A stretch of DNA of 64,000 nt from Usitatibacter rugosus (lineage in GTDB: Bacteria > Pseudomonadota > Gammaproteobacteria > Burkholderiales > Usitatibacteraceae). The translations under genes were made by a program, and so were the position numbers. Positions 33,982 to 42,133 of this stretch are shown here, piece by piece. The stretch is taken from the NCBI RefSeq assembly GCF_013003965.1, contig NZ_CP053069.1, positions 3,007,419-3,071,418 of the forward strand. Reading direction: 5' to 3'. Below the pieces are notes generated by a model, which ran no database searches, was not told the DNA's origin, and was given only the letters and a program-made list of their open reading frames with translations. The first letter of the stretch is position 1. Each line of letters starts with the position of its first letter.

Positions 33982-35316
33982 GGCTCGCGCACCGGGAAAC
34001 CACTCCGGCACGCGCCCCGGCTCCCCCGCGCCGCACCGGTAGCCCGCGGCCACTCCTACACGGGGGACCCAGACCAGGGCGCCTCCGTGGAAGAGCAGCG
34101 GCAGGCGCCCGCGCTCCCAGTCCGGGACCCCTGTTTCCTGCAGCAGGTTCTTGAGCGTCCGGGTCGGGCGCTCGGCCTCGAGGCGGATCCGCTCTCCGCC
34201 CGCCCGGGGACCGAAATGCCAGGTGCCGTCGTGGGTGTAGCGCTCCGCGATGCCCGCCCCCGTGGCCGTGGCGAAGCGGACGGCGCCCCGGTCGGCGCCC
34301 AGGGCCACCTCCTCCTCGCCCGCCCACGGAACGTTCCAGGGCGAGGCCCCGCGCGGGCCGCGGTCCACGTGCACGGTGTCCCGATGGCGCACGAGGGCGG
34401 CACCCCCATGCTCGATGCGAACGCGCGCATCCTCGCGCGCTTCCGTGAGCTGGCGCGTCATCTCGGCCAGCCTCGCCTCGGTGGGCATCGGCAGGCCCTG
34501 GTCCTCGAGATAGGTACGAAGCGCGTGGGCGCGGGCCTCGGGCGACTGGGCGCGCAGCAGCTCGACGGCAAGGGGCGATCCGGGATCCACGCCCTCCTCG
34601 CGGGCCGCCTGTTCGAGCAGCGCCGCGCTCGTACCCGCGTGGCGTGAGAAGCGGCTGATGGCCTGCTTCCAGCCCGGGAAGCGGCCCTCGAGCAGCGGCG
34701 CGACCTGGAGGCGCAGGAAGTTCCGGTCGAATGCAGTGGAGGCATTGGACTCGTCCTCGATCCACGTGAGGCCCTGCGTCTTCGCGTACGACTCGAGCTC
34801 GGAGCGCGTCACGGACAGCAGCGGTCTCCACAGCGAGGCGGTCGTCCCAGGAAGAGCGCGCCATTCCGGCATGCCCGCCGCGCCACGCAGGCCCGTGCCG
34901 CGCAGGAGCTGCAGGAGGACCGTCTCAGCCTGGTCGTCGAGGTGATGCGCGAGCGCGATCACGGAAGCGCTTGCTCGCGCATAGGCGCCATAGCGCGCCT
35001 CGCGCGCCGCGGCCTCGAGCCCCGTTCCCGAATCACGCTCGACGTGGACGCGTTCGATCGAGAGCGGCACGCGCAATGTCTCGCAGAGTTGCTCGCAGGC
35101 ACTGGCCCACCGGTCGGCGTTGGGGGAGAGGCCGTGATGGACGTGGAGCGCGGAGAGCTCGAAGCCATGGGCTTCGCGCTGGGTCGCGAGGAGGTGCAGC
35201 AGGACGACGGAGTCGAGGCCGCCCGAGAGGCCGGCGCACACCGGCGTGCCCGGCGCGACGTGGGCCCTCAGGCTGCGGAGCAGCGCCTCACTCGGCGAGT
35301 TCCTTGAACTTGCCAT
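33979..35316 (-). CDS. tilS: tRNA(Ile)-lysidine synthase
   Basis: A 445-residue ATP-dependent enzyme that modifies C34 of the CAU-anticodon isoleucine tRNA to lysidine so it reads AUA. The PP-loop SGGLDS is at residues 31-36. [20 protein letters not shown] carries the catalytic His-Asp, and [16 protein letters not shown] and [18 protein letters not shown] follow. The C-terminal TilS domain ([18 protein letters not shown]) is complete. It overlaps accA by 29 bp, the accA-tilS pairing common in betaproteobacteria. Confidence 0.95.
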   Translation of the reverse strand: MASSRNSPSEALLRSLRAHVAPGTPVCAGLSGGLDSVVLLHLLATQREAHGFELSALHVHHGLSPNADRWASACEQLCETLRVPLSIERVHVERDSGTGLEAAAREARYGAYARASASVIALAHHLDDQAETVLLQLLRGTGLRGAAGMPEWRALPGTTASLWRPLLSVTRSELESYAKTQGLTWIEDESNASTAFDRNFLRLQVAPLLEGRFPGWKQAISRFSRHAGTSAALLEQAAREEGVDPGSPLAVELLRAQSPEARAHALRTYLEDQGLPMPTEARLAEMTRQLTEAREDARVRIEHGGAALVRHRDTVHVDRGPRGASPWNVPWAGEEEVALGADRGAVRFATATGAGIAERYTHDGTWHFGPRAGGERIRLEAERPTRTLKNLLQETGVPDWERGRLPLLFHGGALVWVPRVGVAAGYRCGAGEPGRVPEWFPGARA

Positions 35317-36253
35317 AGTTCACCAGCCGGTCCTGGCGGCGCTCGAGGAGATCGTCGGTGGAGAGGTCCTGCAAGCCCTTCAGGCTTTCGGCGATCGCCT
35401 TCTTCAGGCTCTTCGCGGATTCCACCGGGTCACGATGCGCGCCGCCCAGCGGCTCGGTGATGACCTTGTCCACGAGGCCCATCGTCTTCAGGCGCCCCGA
35501 GGTGATGGCGAGCGCTTCGGCCGCTTCGCCCGCGTTCTCCGGGCTCTTCCACAGGATGGCCGCGCAGCCTTCCGGCGAGATCACCGAATACGTGGAGTAC
35601 TGCATCATCAGCGTGACGTCGCCCACGGCGATCGCGAGCGCGCCGCCCGAGCCGCCCTCGCCGATGATCGACACGACCACCGGCACGCGCAGGCCCGCCA
35701 GCACATAGAGGTTCCTGCCGATCGCTTCGGACTGGCCGCGCTCCTCGGCGCCGATGCCGGGATAGGCGCCGGGCGTATCGACGAACGTGAGCAGCGGGAT
35801 GGCGAATTTTTCAGCCAGCTTCATCAGGCGCAGCGCCTTGCGATACCCCTCGGGGCGCGGCATGCCGAAGTTGCGGAAGATCTTCTCGTTGGTGTCGCGG
35901 CCCTTCTGGTGGCCCAGCACCATCACGCTCTGCCCGTTGAAGCGCGCGAGGCCGCCGACAATCGCCGGGTCGTCCGCGAAGCCGCGGTCGCCGTGCATCT
36001 CGTCGAAGTCGGTGCACATCAGGTTGATGTAGTCGAGGGTATAGGGCCGCTGCGCATGGCGCGCCACCTTGGACACCTGCCACGCGGTGAGCTTGGCGTA
36101 GATGTCCTTGGTGAGGTCGCGGCTCTTCTTCGACAGGCGGTCGATCTCCGCGGAGATGTCCACGGCGGAGTCGTCCTGCACGAAGCGCAGCTCCTCGATC
36201 TTCTGCTCGAGCTCCGCGATGGGTTGCTCGAAATCCAAAAAGCTCGTTTTCAC
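35288..36253 (-). CDS. accA: Acetyl-CoA carboxylase carboxyltransferase subunit alpha
   Basis: A 321-residue subunit that, with AccD, moves the carboxyl group from biotin to acetyl-CoA to make malonyl-CoA. It starts [20 protein letters not shown], with coiled N-terminal helices, then the crotonase-like core: [35 protein letters not shown] and [15 protein letters not shown]. Length is typical. The start codon is GTG at 36253, only 6 bp from a perfect TATAAT, so the message may be leaderless. Confidence 0.96.
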   Translation of the reverse strand: MKTSFLDFEQPIAELEQKIEELRFVQDDSAVDISAEIDRLSKKSRDLTKDIYAKLTAWQVSKVARHAQRPYTLDYINLMCTDFDEMHGDRGFADDPAIVGGLARFNGQSVMVLGHQKGRDTNEKIFRNFGMPRPEGYRKALRLMKLAEKFAIPLLTFVDTPGAYPGIGAEERGQSEAIGRNLYVLAGLRVPVVVSIIGEGGSGGALAIAVGDVTLMMQYSTYSVISPEGCAAILWKSPENAGEAAEALAITSGRLKTMGLVDKVITEPLGGAHRDPVESAKSLKKAIAESLKGLQDLSTDDLLERRQDRLVNYGKFKELAE

Positions 36254-36259
36254 GTAGCG

Positions 36260-36289
36260 ATTATACCAATGGGGTCAGACTCCATTGAA
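36260..36289 (-). promoter_or_regulatory. accA: accA promoter, possibly leaderless
   Basis: On the minus strand TATAAT (36265-36260) is a perfect -10, with TTCAAT (36289-36284) 18 bp upstream as a weak -35. The GTG start codon of accA is 7 bp from the -10, which puts the expected transcription start at or next to the start codon. Confidence 0.5.
36268..36286. repeat. 19-bp GGGGTCAG-type imperfect palindrome
   Basis: AATGGGGTCAGACTCCATT reads as an imperfect inverted repeat (one mismatched pair around a central A). It lies between the -35 and -10 of the accA promoter. A related GGGGTCAGGTTCCC palindrome occurs at 43744-43791. Confidence 0.6.
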
Positions 36290-36307
36290 CGTAATTCGGT
36301 TTGCTCC

Positions 36308-36615
36308 ACAAGGCCTGTCGGCCCACGGGGCACTGGCGTGCACGCAGATGCCCACCCTTGGAAGGAAGAAAGCCGCCCGGAGGCGGCTCTCAGTAGGCAG
36401 GGGTTCGCAGATGAACGCAGATAAAACCCCTGGGTGATGCCATTTCTTGTCGTCCAGTACTCACCATCTCCAGCGCCATCCATTCAGTCCAAGTGAATTT
36501 ATCTGCGTTCATCTGCGTAACCCCGCCTACTGAGAGCCGCCTCCGGGCGGCTTTCCTCTTGCCAAGGGTGGGCATCTGCGTGCGCACCCGCGCCCCGTGG
36601 GCCCACAGGCCTTGT
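36308..36615. repeat. Large inverted repeat with 118-bp arms
   Basis: The arm 36308-36425 is the reverse complement of 36498-36615, with about 11 mismatches and no gap that I could see, around a 72-bp centre. The outer ends read ACAAGGCCTGT/ACAGGCCTTGT. The inner ends are CGCAGATGAACGCAGATAAA and its exact complement, and a CCGCCCGGAGGCGG-type hairpin is nested in each arm. No protein frame fits it. It fills nearly all of the 428-bp gap between accA and the cobalamin gene. It could be a non-autonomous mobile element, a REP-type cluster or a structured RNA source. Confidence 0.85.
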
Positions 36616-36681
36616 AGAGGGCAAACCCTCGCAAGAGGACAAACCCTCGCCCGAGGTCGTACCAAGATAGAATCACCCGCC

Positions 36682-37230
36682 ATGGGATTCCGCCTCTCCA
36701 AGATCGTGACTCGCACCGGGGACAACGGCACGACCGGCCTCGGCGACGGCTCGCGCGTGCCGAAGGATGCGCCGCGCATCGCGGCCCTCGGCGACATCGA
36801 CGAGCTGAACAGCGCCCTCGGCGTCGCGCTGGCCGAGCCCTTGCCGACTGAAGTCCGGTCCGCGCTGCTCGCGGCGCAGAACGACCTCTTCGACCTGGGC
36901 GGCGAGATCTCGATTCCCGGCCGCATCGCGATGGAGGAAGCGCACGTCGCGAAGCTGGACGCCGATGTGTCGGCGTTGAATGCATCGCTTCCCCCTTTGA
37001 AAGAATTCGTGCTGCCCGGCGGTTCGCGTGCCGCGGCGGCCTGCCACATGGCGCGGACTGTTTGTCGCCGCGCCGAGCGTTCCCTCGTGGCCCTGGCGCG
37101 CAACGAAACGGTCTCACCGGTAAGCCTTCGTTACCTGAACCGACTCTCCGACCTCCTCTTCGTCGCCGCCCGCACGGTCAACCGTGCCGATGGCGTTGCC
37201 GAGCCCGCCTGGAAGCCCCGCGGAAAATGA
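36682..37230 (+). CDS. Cob(I)alamin adenosyltransferase, PduO/MMAB type
   Basis: A 182-residue trimeric enzyme that transfers adenosyl from ATP to cob(I)alamin, producing coenzyme B12. The N-terminal ATP-binding motif TRTGDNGTTGLGDGSRV is followed by ALGDIDELNSALG, and RRAERSLVAL with the conserved Arg-Glu lies in the C-terminal helix bundle. Length is typical. The ATG at 36682 is chosen because upstream codons lie in the inverted repeat. It overlaps the sigma-factor gene by ATGA. Betaproteobacterial genes of this family are common. The link to the sigma factor is positional only. Confidence 0.93.
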   Translation: MGFRLSKIVTRTGDNGTTGLGDGSRVPKDAPRIAALGDIDELNSALGVALAEPLPTEVRSALLAAQNDLFDLGGEISIPGRIAMEEAHVAKLDADVSALNASLPPLKEFVLPGGSRAAAACHMARTVCRRAERSLVALARNETVSPVSLRYLNRLSDLLFVAARTVNRADGVAEPAWKPRGK

Positions 37231-37805
37231 CGACTGAAACGCACGCACACCTCGCCGCCCTCCTCGCCCGCGCCGCCCTCGGCGACCGCCGCGCCTTCGA
37301 GGAGGTCTATCGCGCCACGCATTCGAAACTGTTTGCGGTCTCGCTTCGTATAGTCCGGGAGAGACAACTGGCGGAGGAAGTCTTGCAAGACAGTTTCGTG
37401 GCCATCTGGAATCACGCGTCGGACTACGCTCAGGCCAAGAGCGCGCCCACGACGTGGATGACCGCGATCGTCCGCAACCGCAGCCTGGACGTGCTCCGCC
37501 GGGGCGCCCACGAGACCGAGGACGTCGACGAGGTCATGGCCTTGAACCTCGTGGACGAATCCGCCTCTCCGTCGAAGGAATTCGACGCGGGGCAGGACAT
37601 GCATTCCGTGCACGAGTGCCTGAAGGAGCTGGAGGCCGACCAGCGCCAGTCGATCGCGCTCGCGTTCTTCCACGGCCTGTCGCACTCCGAGCTCGCCTCG
37701 CACATGCGCAAGCCCCTGGGCACCGTGAAGACCCATATCCGCCGCGGCCTCATGAAGCTGAAGGACTGCCTCGTGCGCCACGGCACCGCGGATGGACGGC
37801 ACTGA
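37227..37805 (+). CDS. ECF-type RNA polymerase sigma factor
   Basis: A 192-residue extracytoplasmic-function sigma factor. Region 2 runs LFAVSLRIVRERQLAEEVLQ and DSFVAIWNHASDY, followed by TWMTAIVRNRSLDVLRR, which recognises and melts the -10. Region 4 is LEADQRQSIALAFFHGLSHS followed by the helix-turn-helix MRKPLGTVKTHIRRGLMKLK. Sequence resembles the SigK/RpoE-like group that is controlled by RskA-type anti-sigma factors. The start overlaps the adenosyltransferase stop, and the anti-sigma gene follows 1 bp after the stop. Confidence 0.93.
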   Translation: MTTETHAHLAALLARAALGDRRAFEEVYRATHSKLFAVSLRIVRERQLAEEVLQDSFVAIWNHASDYAQAKSAPTTWMTAIVRNRSLDVLRRGAHETEDVDEVMALNLVDESASPSKEFDAGQDMHSVHECLKELEADQRQSIALAFFHGLSHSELASHMRKPLGTVKTHIRRGLMKLKDCLVRHGTADGRH

Positions 37806-37806
37806 C

Positions 37807-38499
37807 ATGCGCCATCTCTCCGCCACCGCTCAAAACGCCCTCGCCGCCGAATACGTCCTCGGGACGCTGCGCGGCCGCGCCCGCCAACGCTTCGAAGCGC
37901 TGATGCGGGAAGACCGCGCGCTCGCCAATGTCGTGCGCGGCTGGGAGGATTGGCTCACGCCGCTCTGCGCGTTCGTGCAGCCCGTCGAGCCGCCGGAGCG
38001 CGTCTGGCGCGCCATCGAGGCCCGCATCACGCCGCGCGCTGCGCAGGCGCCGACCGGTTTCTTCTCGAGCCTCGGTTTCTGGCGCGGTCTCGGCACGGCG
38101 ATGGCCGTGGCCCTGGTCGCGCTGATCGTCATGTTCCCGCGCTCGCCGGCCGCGCCCGACCGGGCTTCGATGGTCGCGGTGCTCGCCACGCCCGAGGCCG
38201 ATCCCCGCATGGTGATCGAGCGCCACGCCGGCAAGCTGATGGTGAAAATGGTGAAGCCCTGGGCCGAGATGCCCAACCAGGACCTCGAGCTGTGGGCCAT
38301 CCCGAAGGACGGCAAGCCGCGCTCGCTCGGCATCGTCGCCTACAACAAGGATTCCGAGGTGCAGCTCCCGAACCTCGACGAGAAGCTCGCCGGGACCGTG
38401 GCCTTCGCCATCTCGCGGGAGCCCACCGGTGGCTCGAAGAACCCCGAGGGGCCTTCCGGTCCGGTCATCTGCTCCGGCCCCATCGCCCGCACCGCGTAA
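37807..38499 (+). CDS. RskA-type anti-sigma factor
   Basis: A 230-residue single-pass membrane protein. The N-terminal cytoplasmic anti-sigma region (NALAAEYVLGTLRGRARQRF, then ALANVVRGWEDWLTPL) lacks the zinc HX3CX2C motif. One helix (LGTAMAVALVALIVMF, residues about 95-115) crosses the inner membrane. The periplasmic C-terminal RskA domain contains MPNQDLELWAIPKDGKPRSL and ends with GPVICSGPIARTA. It should hold the adjacent sigma factor inactive until proteolysis. An ATG five codons upstream (37792), overlapping the sigma gene, is an alternative start, but GGATGGACGG sits better before 37807. Confidence 0.88.
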   Translation: MRHLSATAQNALAAEYVLGTLRGRARQRFEALMREDRALANVVRGWEDWLTPLCAFVQPVEPPERVWRAIEARITPRAAQAPTGFFSSLGFWRGLGTAMAVALVALIVMFPRSPAAPDRASMVAVLATPEADPRMVIERHAGKLMVKMVKPWAEMPNQDLELWAIPKDGKPRSLGIVAYNKDSEVQLPNLDEKLAGTVAFAISREPTGGSKNPEGPSGPVICSGPIARTA

Positions 38500-38514
38500 T
38501 CAGTAATTGCTGAA

Positions 38515-39390
38515 TCACTTCCGGACCTCGTCGACCTTCGAGCACAGCGACTCGACTCCTTCCGCGAGGCGCGCCGTCGGCCGGTAGAAGTGATCGCCGT
38601 TCACGTAGATGAGCGCGCCGGTCTTCACCGCGCGAAGCGTCGGGTGATCTTTCCATCGATCGCGGAAGTCCTTCTCGTTCTCCAGGGCACCTGCGCCGAC
38701 GATGGCCTGCGGGTCGCGCGCCATCAGTTGCTCCCACGAGACCTCGGGCGCCACGCCCGGGAGGTTGGCGAAGACGTTGTCCGCGCCGCACGCCGCGAGG
38801 GTGTCGTTCATGAAGTGGGGGCCGGCGATCGTCATCAGCGGCCGGTGCTGGATTTCCAGGAGCACCGTCACGCGCGGCTTCTTCGCGTTGGCCACACGCA
38901 CCTTCGTCATGCGCAGCTCAAAGGACATCGCCGCGGCTGGCGGCGGGCGGCCGGTCATCATGGCCACCGCGCGCAACGTCCGCGGGACGTCGTCGAGGCG
39001 CCGGCCCGAGAGCACGAACACGGGGATGCGAAGCTGCGCGAAGCGCTCGAGGTCGTTGTCGCGCAGCGTGTCCTTCCACGCGAAGGCGAGGTCGGGCTTC
39101 AGCGCGGCGAGCTTCTCCCACTCGACGCCGAGCGCGCCGGAGACCGGCGGCAGCCGTTTCGCGGCTTCGGGATAGTCGCTGTACTCGCTCACGCCCACGA
39201 GCTCGGCACCCGCACCTGCCGCATAGACCGCCTCGGTGATGAAGGGCGAGAGCGCGACGATGCGCTTGCCCGTGCCGACCGGAGCGATGGAACGGCCGAG
39301 GTCGTCGCGCACTTGTGCCACCGACGTCGTCGCGAAGGCGACGCCCAGCAGCAGCGCCGCGATCCGCCGCGGCCAGGCCAGGGCCCGCAC
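38515..39390 (-). CDS. BtuF-like periplasmic substrate-binding protein (helical backbone metal/cobalamin receptor)
   Basis: A 291-residue exported protein with a signal peptide (PRRIAALLLGVAFATTSVAQ). The class III substrate-binding fold begins DDLGRSIAPVGTGKRIVALS, then ELVGVSEYSDYPEAAKRLPP and KLAALKPDLAFAW, all resembling BtuF. It probably binds cobalamin, heme or an iron-siderophore and hands it to an ABC permease. No permease or ATPase genes are adjacent. The adenosyltransferase 1.3 kb away makes cobalamin attractive, but only as inference. The GTG at 39390 shares one base with the upstream gene's TAG stop. Confidence 0.8.
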   Translation of the reverse strand: MRALAWPRRIAALLLGVAFATTSVAQVRDDLGRSIAPVGTGKRIVALSPFITEAVYAAGAGAELVGVSEYSDYPEAAKRLPPVSGALGVEWEKLAALKPDLAFAWKDTLRDNDLERFAQLRIPVFVLSGRRLDDVPRTLRAVAMMTGRPPPAAAMSFELRMTKVRVANAKKPRVTVLLEIQHRPLMTIAGPHFMNDTLAACGADNVFANLPGVAPEVSWEQLMARDPQAIVGAGALENEKDFRDRWKDHPTLRAVKTGALIYVNGDHFYRPTARLAEGVESLCSKVDEVRK

Positions 39391-41183
39391 TAGAACGGCA
39401 GTCGCGACAGGATGTGCGATCCGGACCGCCCATCGATCGTGAAATCGAACCGGGCGCCGGTTCCATCGAACGTAAGCTTGTAGGTCCCGACGTCGATGAC
39501 CTGCAGCCTCGACGGATCGTAGGGACGTCCGAGCCACGGCGATCCCTGCGTGCGGTACAAGCGGCCCTCGTACGTCTGGCTCGAGCTCCAGCGCCCGCCG
39601 GGCATCATGTACCAGGTGGGGCGGTTGGAATCGTCGTACGTGTACCAGACCGAGAAGAGCGTGGCGTGCTGCTGCACGATCGCGACACCCCATCCCGATT
39701 GCGCCGCACCGCCCCACCACATCCCGCCCACGTTCGGCTGCGGAGATGCTTCGACCGGCCCGAATACCTGGCGCTGCAACGCCTTCTCGCCCGGGATTCC
39801 GTTGAAGGTGTAGCGGAACGTCGCGGTGTTCGCGTCCTTGAATTCCAGCCGTGCCGAGCCCACCGAGCGGCCAATGACCGTCAGCGACGGGTCATAGGCA
39901 TGCCATGGCGTGCCGTAGGGAACATGGAAATAGCCGTCGAACTTCGTGCGCGCGTCGTTCCACGTGCCACTCGAGCTCACCCACCAGGTCGATCGCCCGG
40001 CGTCGTCATACCCGTAGACCACCGTGAACAACTTGCCCTCGGCGCTCTGCGAGAGCGTCATGCCCCAACCATTCTCCGCGACGCCCGACCACCACATGTC
40101 CCCCACTCGCGGCGGCGCGGGCAAGGGGAGCGTCGCCGGCGCTCCCGGCCGGCCCACACCTAACCGGCGCTGCCGCTGCTCGGACGCGTCGTCGGCCGTG
40201 AACGTGAAGGACACCGAGTTGCCGCTCACCACCGCAGGCAGCACGGTCCACGGAGCTGGAACTTCGTTTCCGTTGAATGACGTGTGCATGTACATCACGC
40301 CATCGGCGGGAAGGGGGTCGGAATAGTCGAGTTGAAGCCGCACTGCGACACCCGGGCAGCCTTTGACGCTTGTCTCGACCAGCCCCAGCGGGAACGCGCC
40401 GATGCCCGCGGGACGCACGAACACATCGGGCCAGAGATAGACGGATGGCAGGGCGCAAGACGCCGGCCCCGAGACGATCGACATGCGAGGCGGCCCATAG
40501 ACCGTGCCCTCGACGTCGCGGGCGCGCGCAAGTGCCGGCACCGGCGAGGGCGGGTATTGGGCAATCCGCAGCATGCGTTTCGCGTTGCCGTACCGCGCGA
40601 CGATCTCGTAGATGCCCGGCGTGCCGTTCGGGCGGACGAGCAGCAACGACTTGCCCTTCGAATCCGTCGGCGTGGGAGGCGACAGCGTCGCCGAGGCGCC
40701 GGTGGCCGGAGGCGGATCGACCGCGACGGGAATCCCCTGCAGCGGCATGCCCGCGCCCGAAACGGTCAAGGTGATCAGCGTGCTGCCGTTCACGTCCACT
40801 TCGCGCGTGGTGTAGTCGGGCGTGATGGCGAGGTCGGCGGGGACGAAGATCTCCGTCTCCGCGACACCGACGGTGCCACCGTTGCGCCCTTCGATGCGGC
40901 AGGGACCCGGCTTCACGCCCGCCCGGAAATCGAACGAGAACTGGCCGCGGCCGTCGGTGGTCGCGAAGCCGGTGGGCTGCCCGTTGAAGCTGCCGCACCC
41001 GGTGGGGACGCTGAGCAAGATGCCGACGCCCGCCGGGACCGGTCCCGCTTCAGTCGAGAGCGAGACGATCGCGCGGAAAGTCCCGCCAATCGGGACGGGC
41101 GGTAGCGGGATCACCTGCGCAGCCGCACTGGCGGCGATGCCGGCGAGCCATCCGGACAGCAACCTCGGGAAGAGCGAGCGCAT
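39390..41183 (-). CDS. Secreted protein with Ig-like N-terminal region and two GWG-type repeats
   Basis: A 597-residue exported protein with a signal peptide (LLSGWLAGIAASAAAQVIPL). Residues about 25-210 look like bacterial Ig-like beta-sandwich repeats (STEAGPVPAGVGILLSVPTG, GRGQFSFDFRAG, VDVNGSTLITLTVSGAGMPL). A middle domain precedes two repeats at about 360-485 and 486-597, beginning MWWSGVAENGWG and MWWGGAAQSGWG. Each contains a Y-x-YDD turn, a conserved W, a YDPS segment and a C-terminal ILSRLPF-like end. These match the C-terminal repeats of the protein at 11550-13394. No enzymatic domain is recognised, and a surface or matrix role is possible. It overlaps the BtuF-like gene by one base. 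Confidence 0.7.
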   Translation of the reverse strand: MRSLFPRLLSGWLAGIAASAAAQVIPLPPVPIGGTFRAIVSLSTEAGPVPAGVGILLSVPTGCGSFNGQPTGFATTDGRGQFSFDFRAGVKPGPCRIEGRNGGTVGVAETEIFVPADLAITPDYTTREVDVNGSTLITLTVSGAGMPLQGIPVAVDPPPATGASATLSPPTPTDSKGKSLLLVRPNGTPGIYEIVARYGNAKRMLRIAQYPPSPVPALARARDVEGTVYGPPRMSIVSGPASCALPSVYLWPDVFVRPAGIGAFPLGLVETSVKGCPGVAVRLQLDYSDPLPADGVMYMHTSFNGNEVPAPWTVLPAVVSGNSVSFTFTADDASEQRQRRLGVGRPGAPATLPLPAPPRVGDMWWSGVAENGWGMTLSQSAEGKLFTVVYGYDDAGRSTWWVSSSGTWNDARTKFDGYFHVPYGTPWHAYDPSLTVIGRSVGSARLEFKDANTATFRYTFNGIPGEKALQRQVFGPVEASPQPNVGGMWWGGAAQSGWGVAIVQQHATLFSVWYTYDDSNRPTWYMMPGGRWSSSQTYEGRLYRTQGSPWLGRPYDPSRLQVIDVGTYKLTFDGTGARFDFTIDGRSGSHILSRLPF

Positions 41184-41218
41184 GGAAGCTCCGGAATTTC
41201 GACCCGGCGTAGTCTACG

Positions 41219-42133
41219 TCAGCCGGACGAGACCTCGCGACCCCGGGCCCGGGTGCAGCGCGCCACATACGCCTCGCGAACGAGCGCGCAGTCGTCCAGG
41301 AAGTGCGGCAGCTCTTCCAGCGTGAGCGCCTGCGCCGCATCCACGAGCGCGTTCTTCGGCTGGGGATGCACGTCGGTGAGCACGAGATTCGCGCCCGCGA
41401 TCACGCCCTGCGCCGCGACATGGAAGACATCCGTGAGCCCGTCGGGTGCGACATCGCGCGTGCCGACCGAATGCGACGGGTCCACGCATACGGGCATGCG
41501 CGTCAAGCGCTTCACCACCGGCACGTGGCCGAAGTCGATCAGGTTGCGGTGCGGATCGCCGAAGTTCGTCTTCATACCGCGCAGGCAGAAGACGATGTTG
41601 CGATTGCCGGCCGAGGCGACGTACTCGGCCGCCAGCAGCGACTCGTGCAGCGTGATGCCGAAGCCACGCTTCAGCAGGATCGGAAACTCGTTCTGGCTGC
41701 CCACGGACTTGAGCAGCTCGAAGTTCTGGGTGTTGCGCGTTCCGATCTGCAGCATGACGCCGGTGGGATTGCCGGTCTGCTTGAGCGCCTCGCGGATCTC
41801 GTCGAGATGCTCGTCCCGCGTGACTTCCATCGAGATCACGCGGATGCCGTACTTGCCCGCCAGCTCGAACACGTAGGGCAGGCACTGCTTGCCGTAGCCC
41901 TGGAACGAGTACGGGCTGGTGCGCGGCTTGTACGCGCCCATGCGCGCGCATACCTGGCCGTGCTCCTTCAGCGCGCGGAACGTCTGCTCGGTGAACTCGC
42001 GGGTATCGACGGCGTTGAGCCCCGCAACCACGTGGAAGCAATCCTGGTCGAACGTGACGCCGTTGTACTCGAAGCGCAGGGACTCCTCGTTGCCGGGGCG
42101 GCGTCCGAGGATGCGGAATTCGTCGTTCTTCAT
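41219..42133 (-). CDS. DAHP synthase type I-beta/KDO8P-synthase-family protein, divergent
   Basis: A 304-residue TIM-barrel protein of the 3-deoxy-7-phosphoheptulonate/KDO8P synthase family. ARMGAYKPRTSPYSFQG, GTRNTQNFELLKSVG, ILLKRGFGITLHESLLAAEY and VCVDPSHSVG match type I-beta DAHP synthases. The usual AGPCS/A motif, whose Cys binds the metal, reads AGLNAVD here. The metal-binding Glu before VHPEP is replaced by Asp (LTDVHPQP), and CERG reads CLRG. KdsA enzymes with Asn at this position work without metal, so the protein could be metal-independent or have altered specificity. It is the last gene after two aroG copies and a lipoprotein gene (ATGA overlap). Confidence 0.8.
   Translation of the reverse strand: MKNDEFRILGRRPGNEESLRFEYNGVTFDQDCFHVVAGLNAVDTREFTEQTFRALKEHGQVCARMGAYKPRTSPYSFQGYGKQCLPYVFELAGKYGIRVISMEVTRDEHLDEIREALKQTGNPTGVMLQIGTRNTQNFELLKSVGSQNEFPILLKRGFGITLHESLLAAEYVASAGNRNIVFCLRGMKTNFGDPHRNLIDFGHVPVVKRLTRMPVCVDPSHSVGTRDVAPDGLTDVFHVAAQGVIAGANLVLTDVHPQPKNALVDAAQALTLEELPHFLDDCALVREAYVARCTRARGREVSSG

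Noticed and set aside
41219-42133. Possibility that the type I-beta-like protein is KdsA (KDO8P synthase) or NeuB.
   Set aside because: The KPRTSPYSFQG and GTRNTQNFELLK blocks are of the DAHP synthase I-beta type. Only the metal-site Asn is KdsA-like, so a firm KdsA call is not justified.
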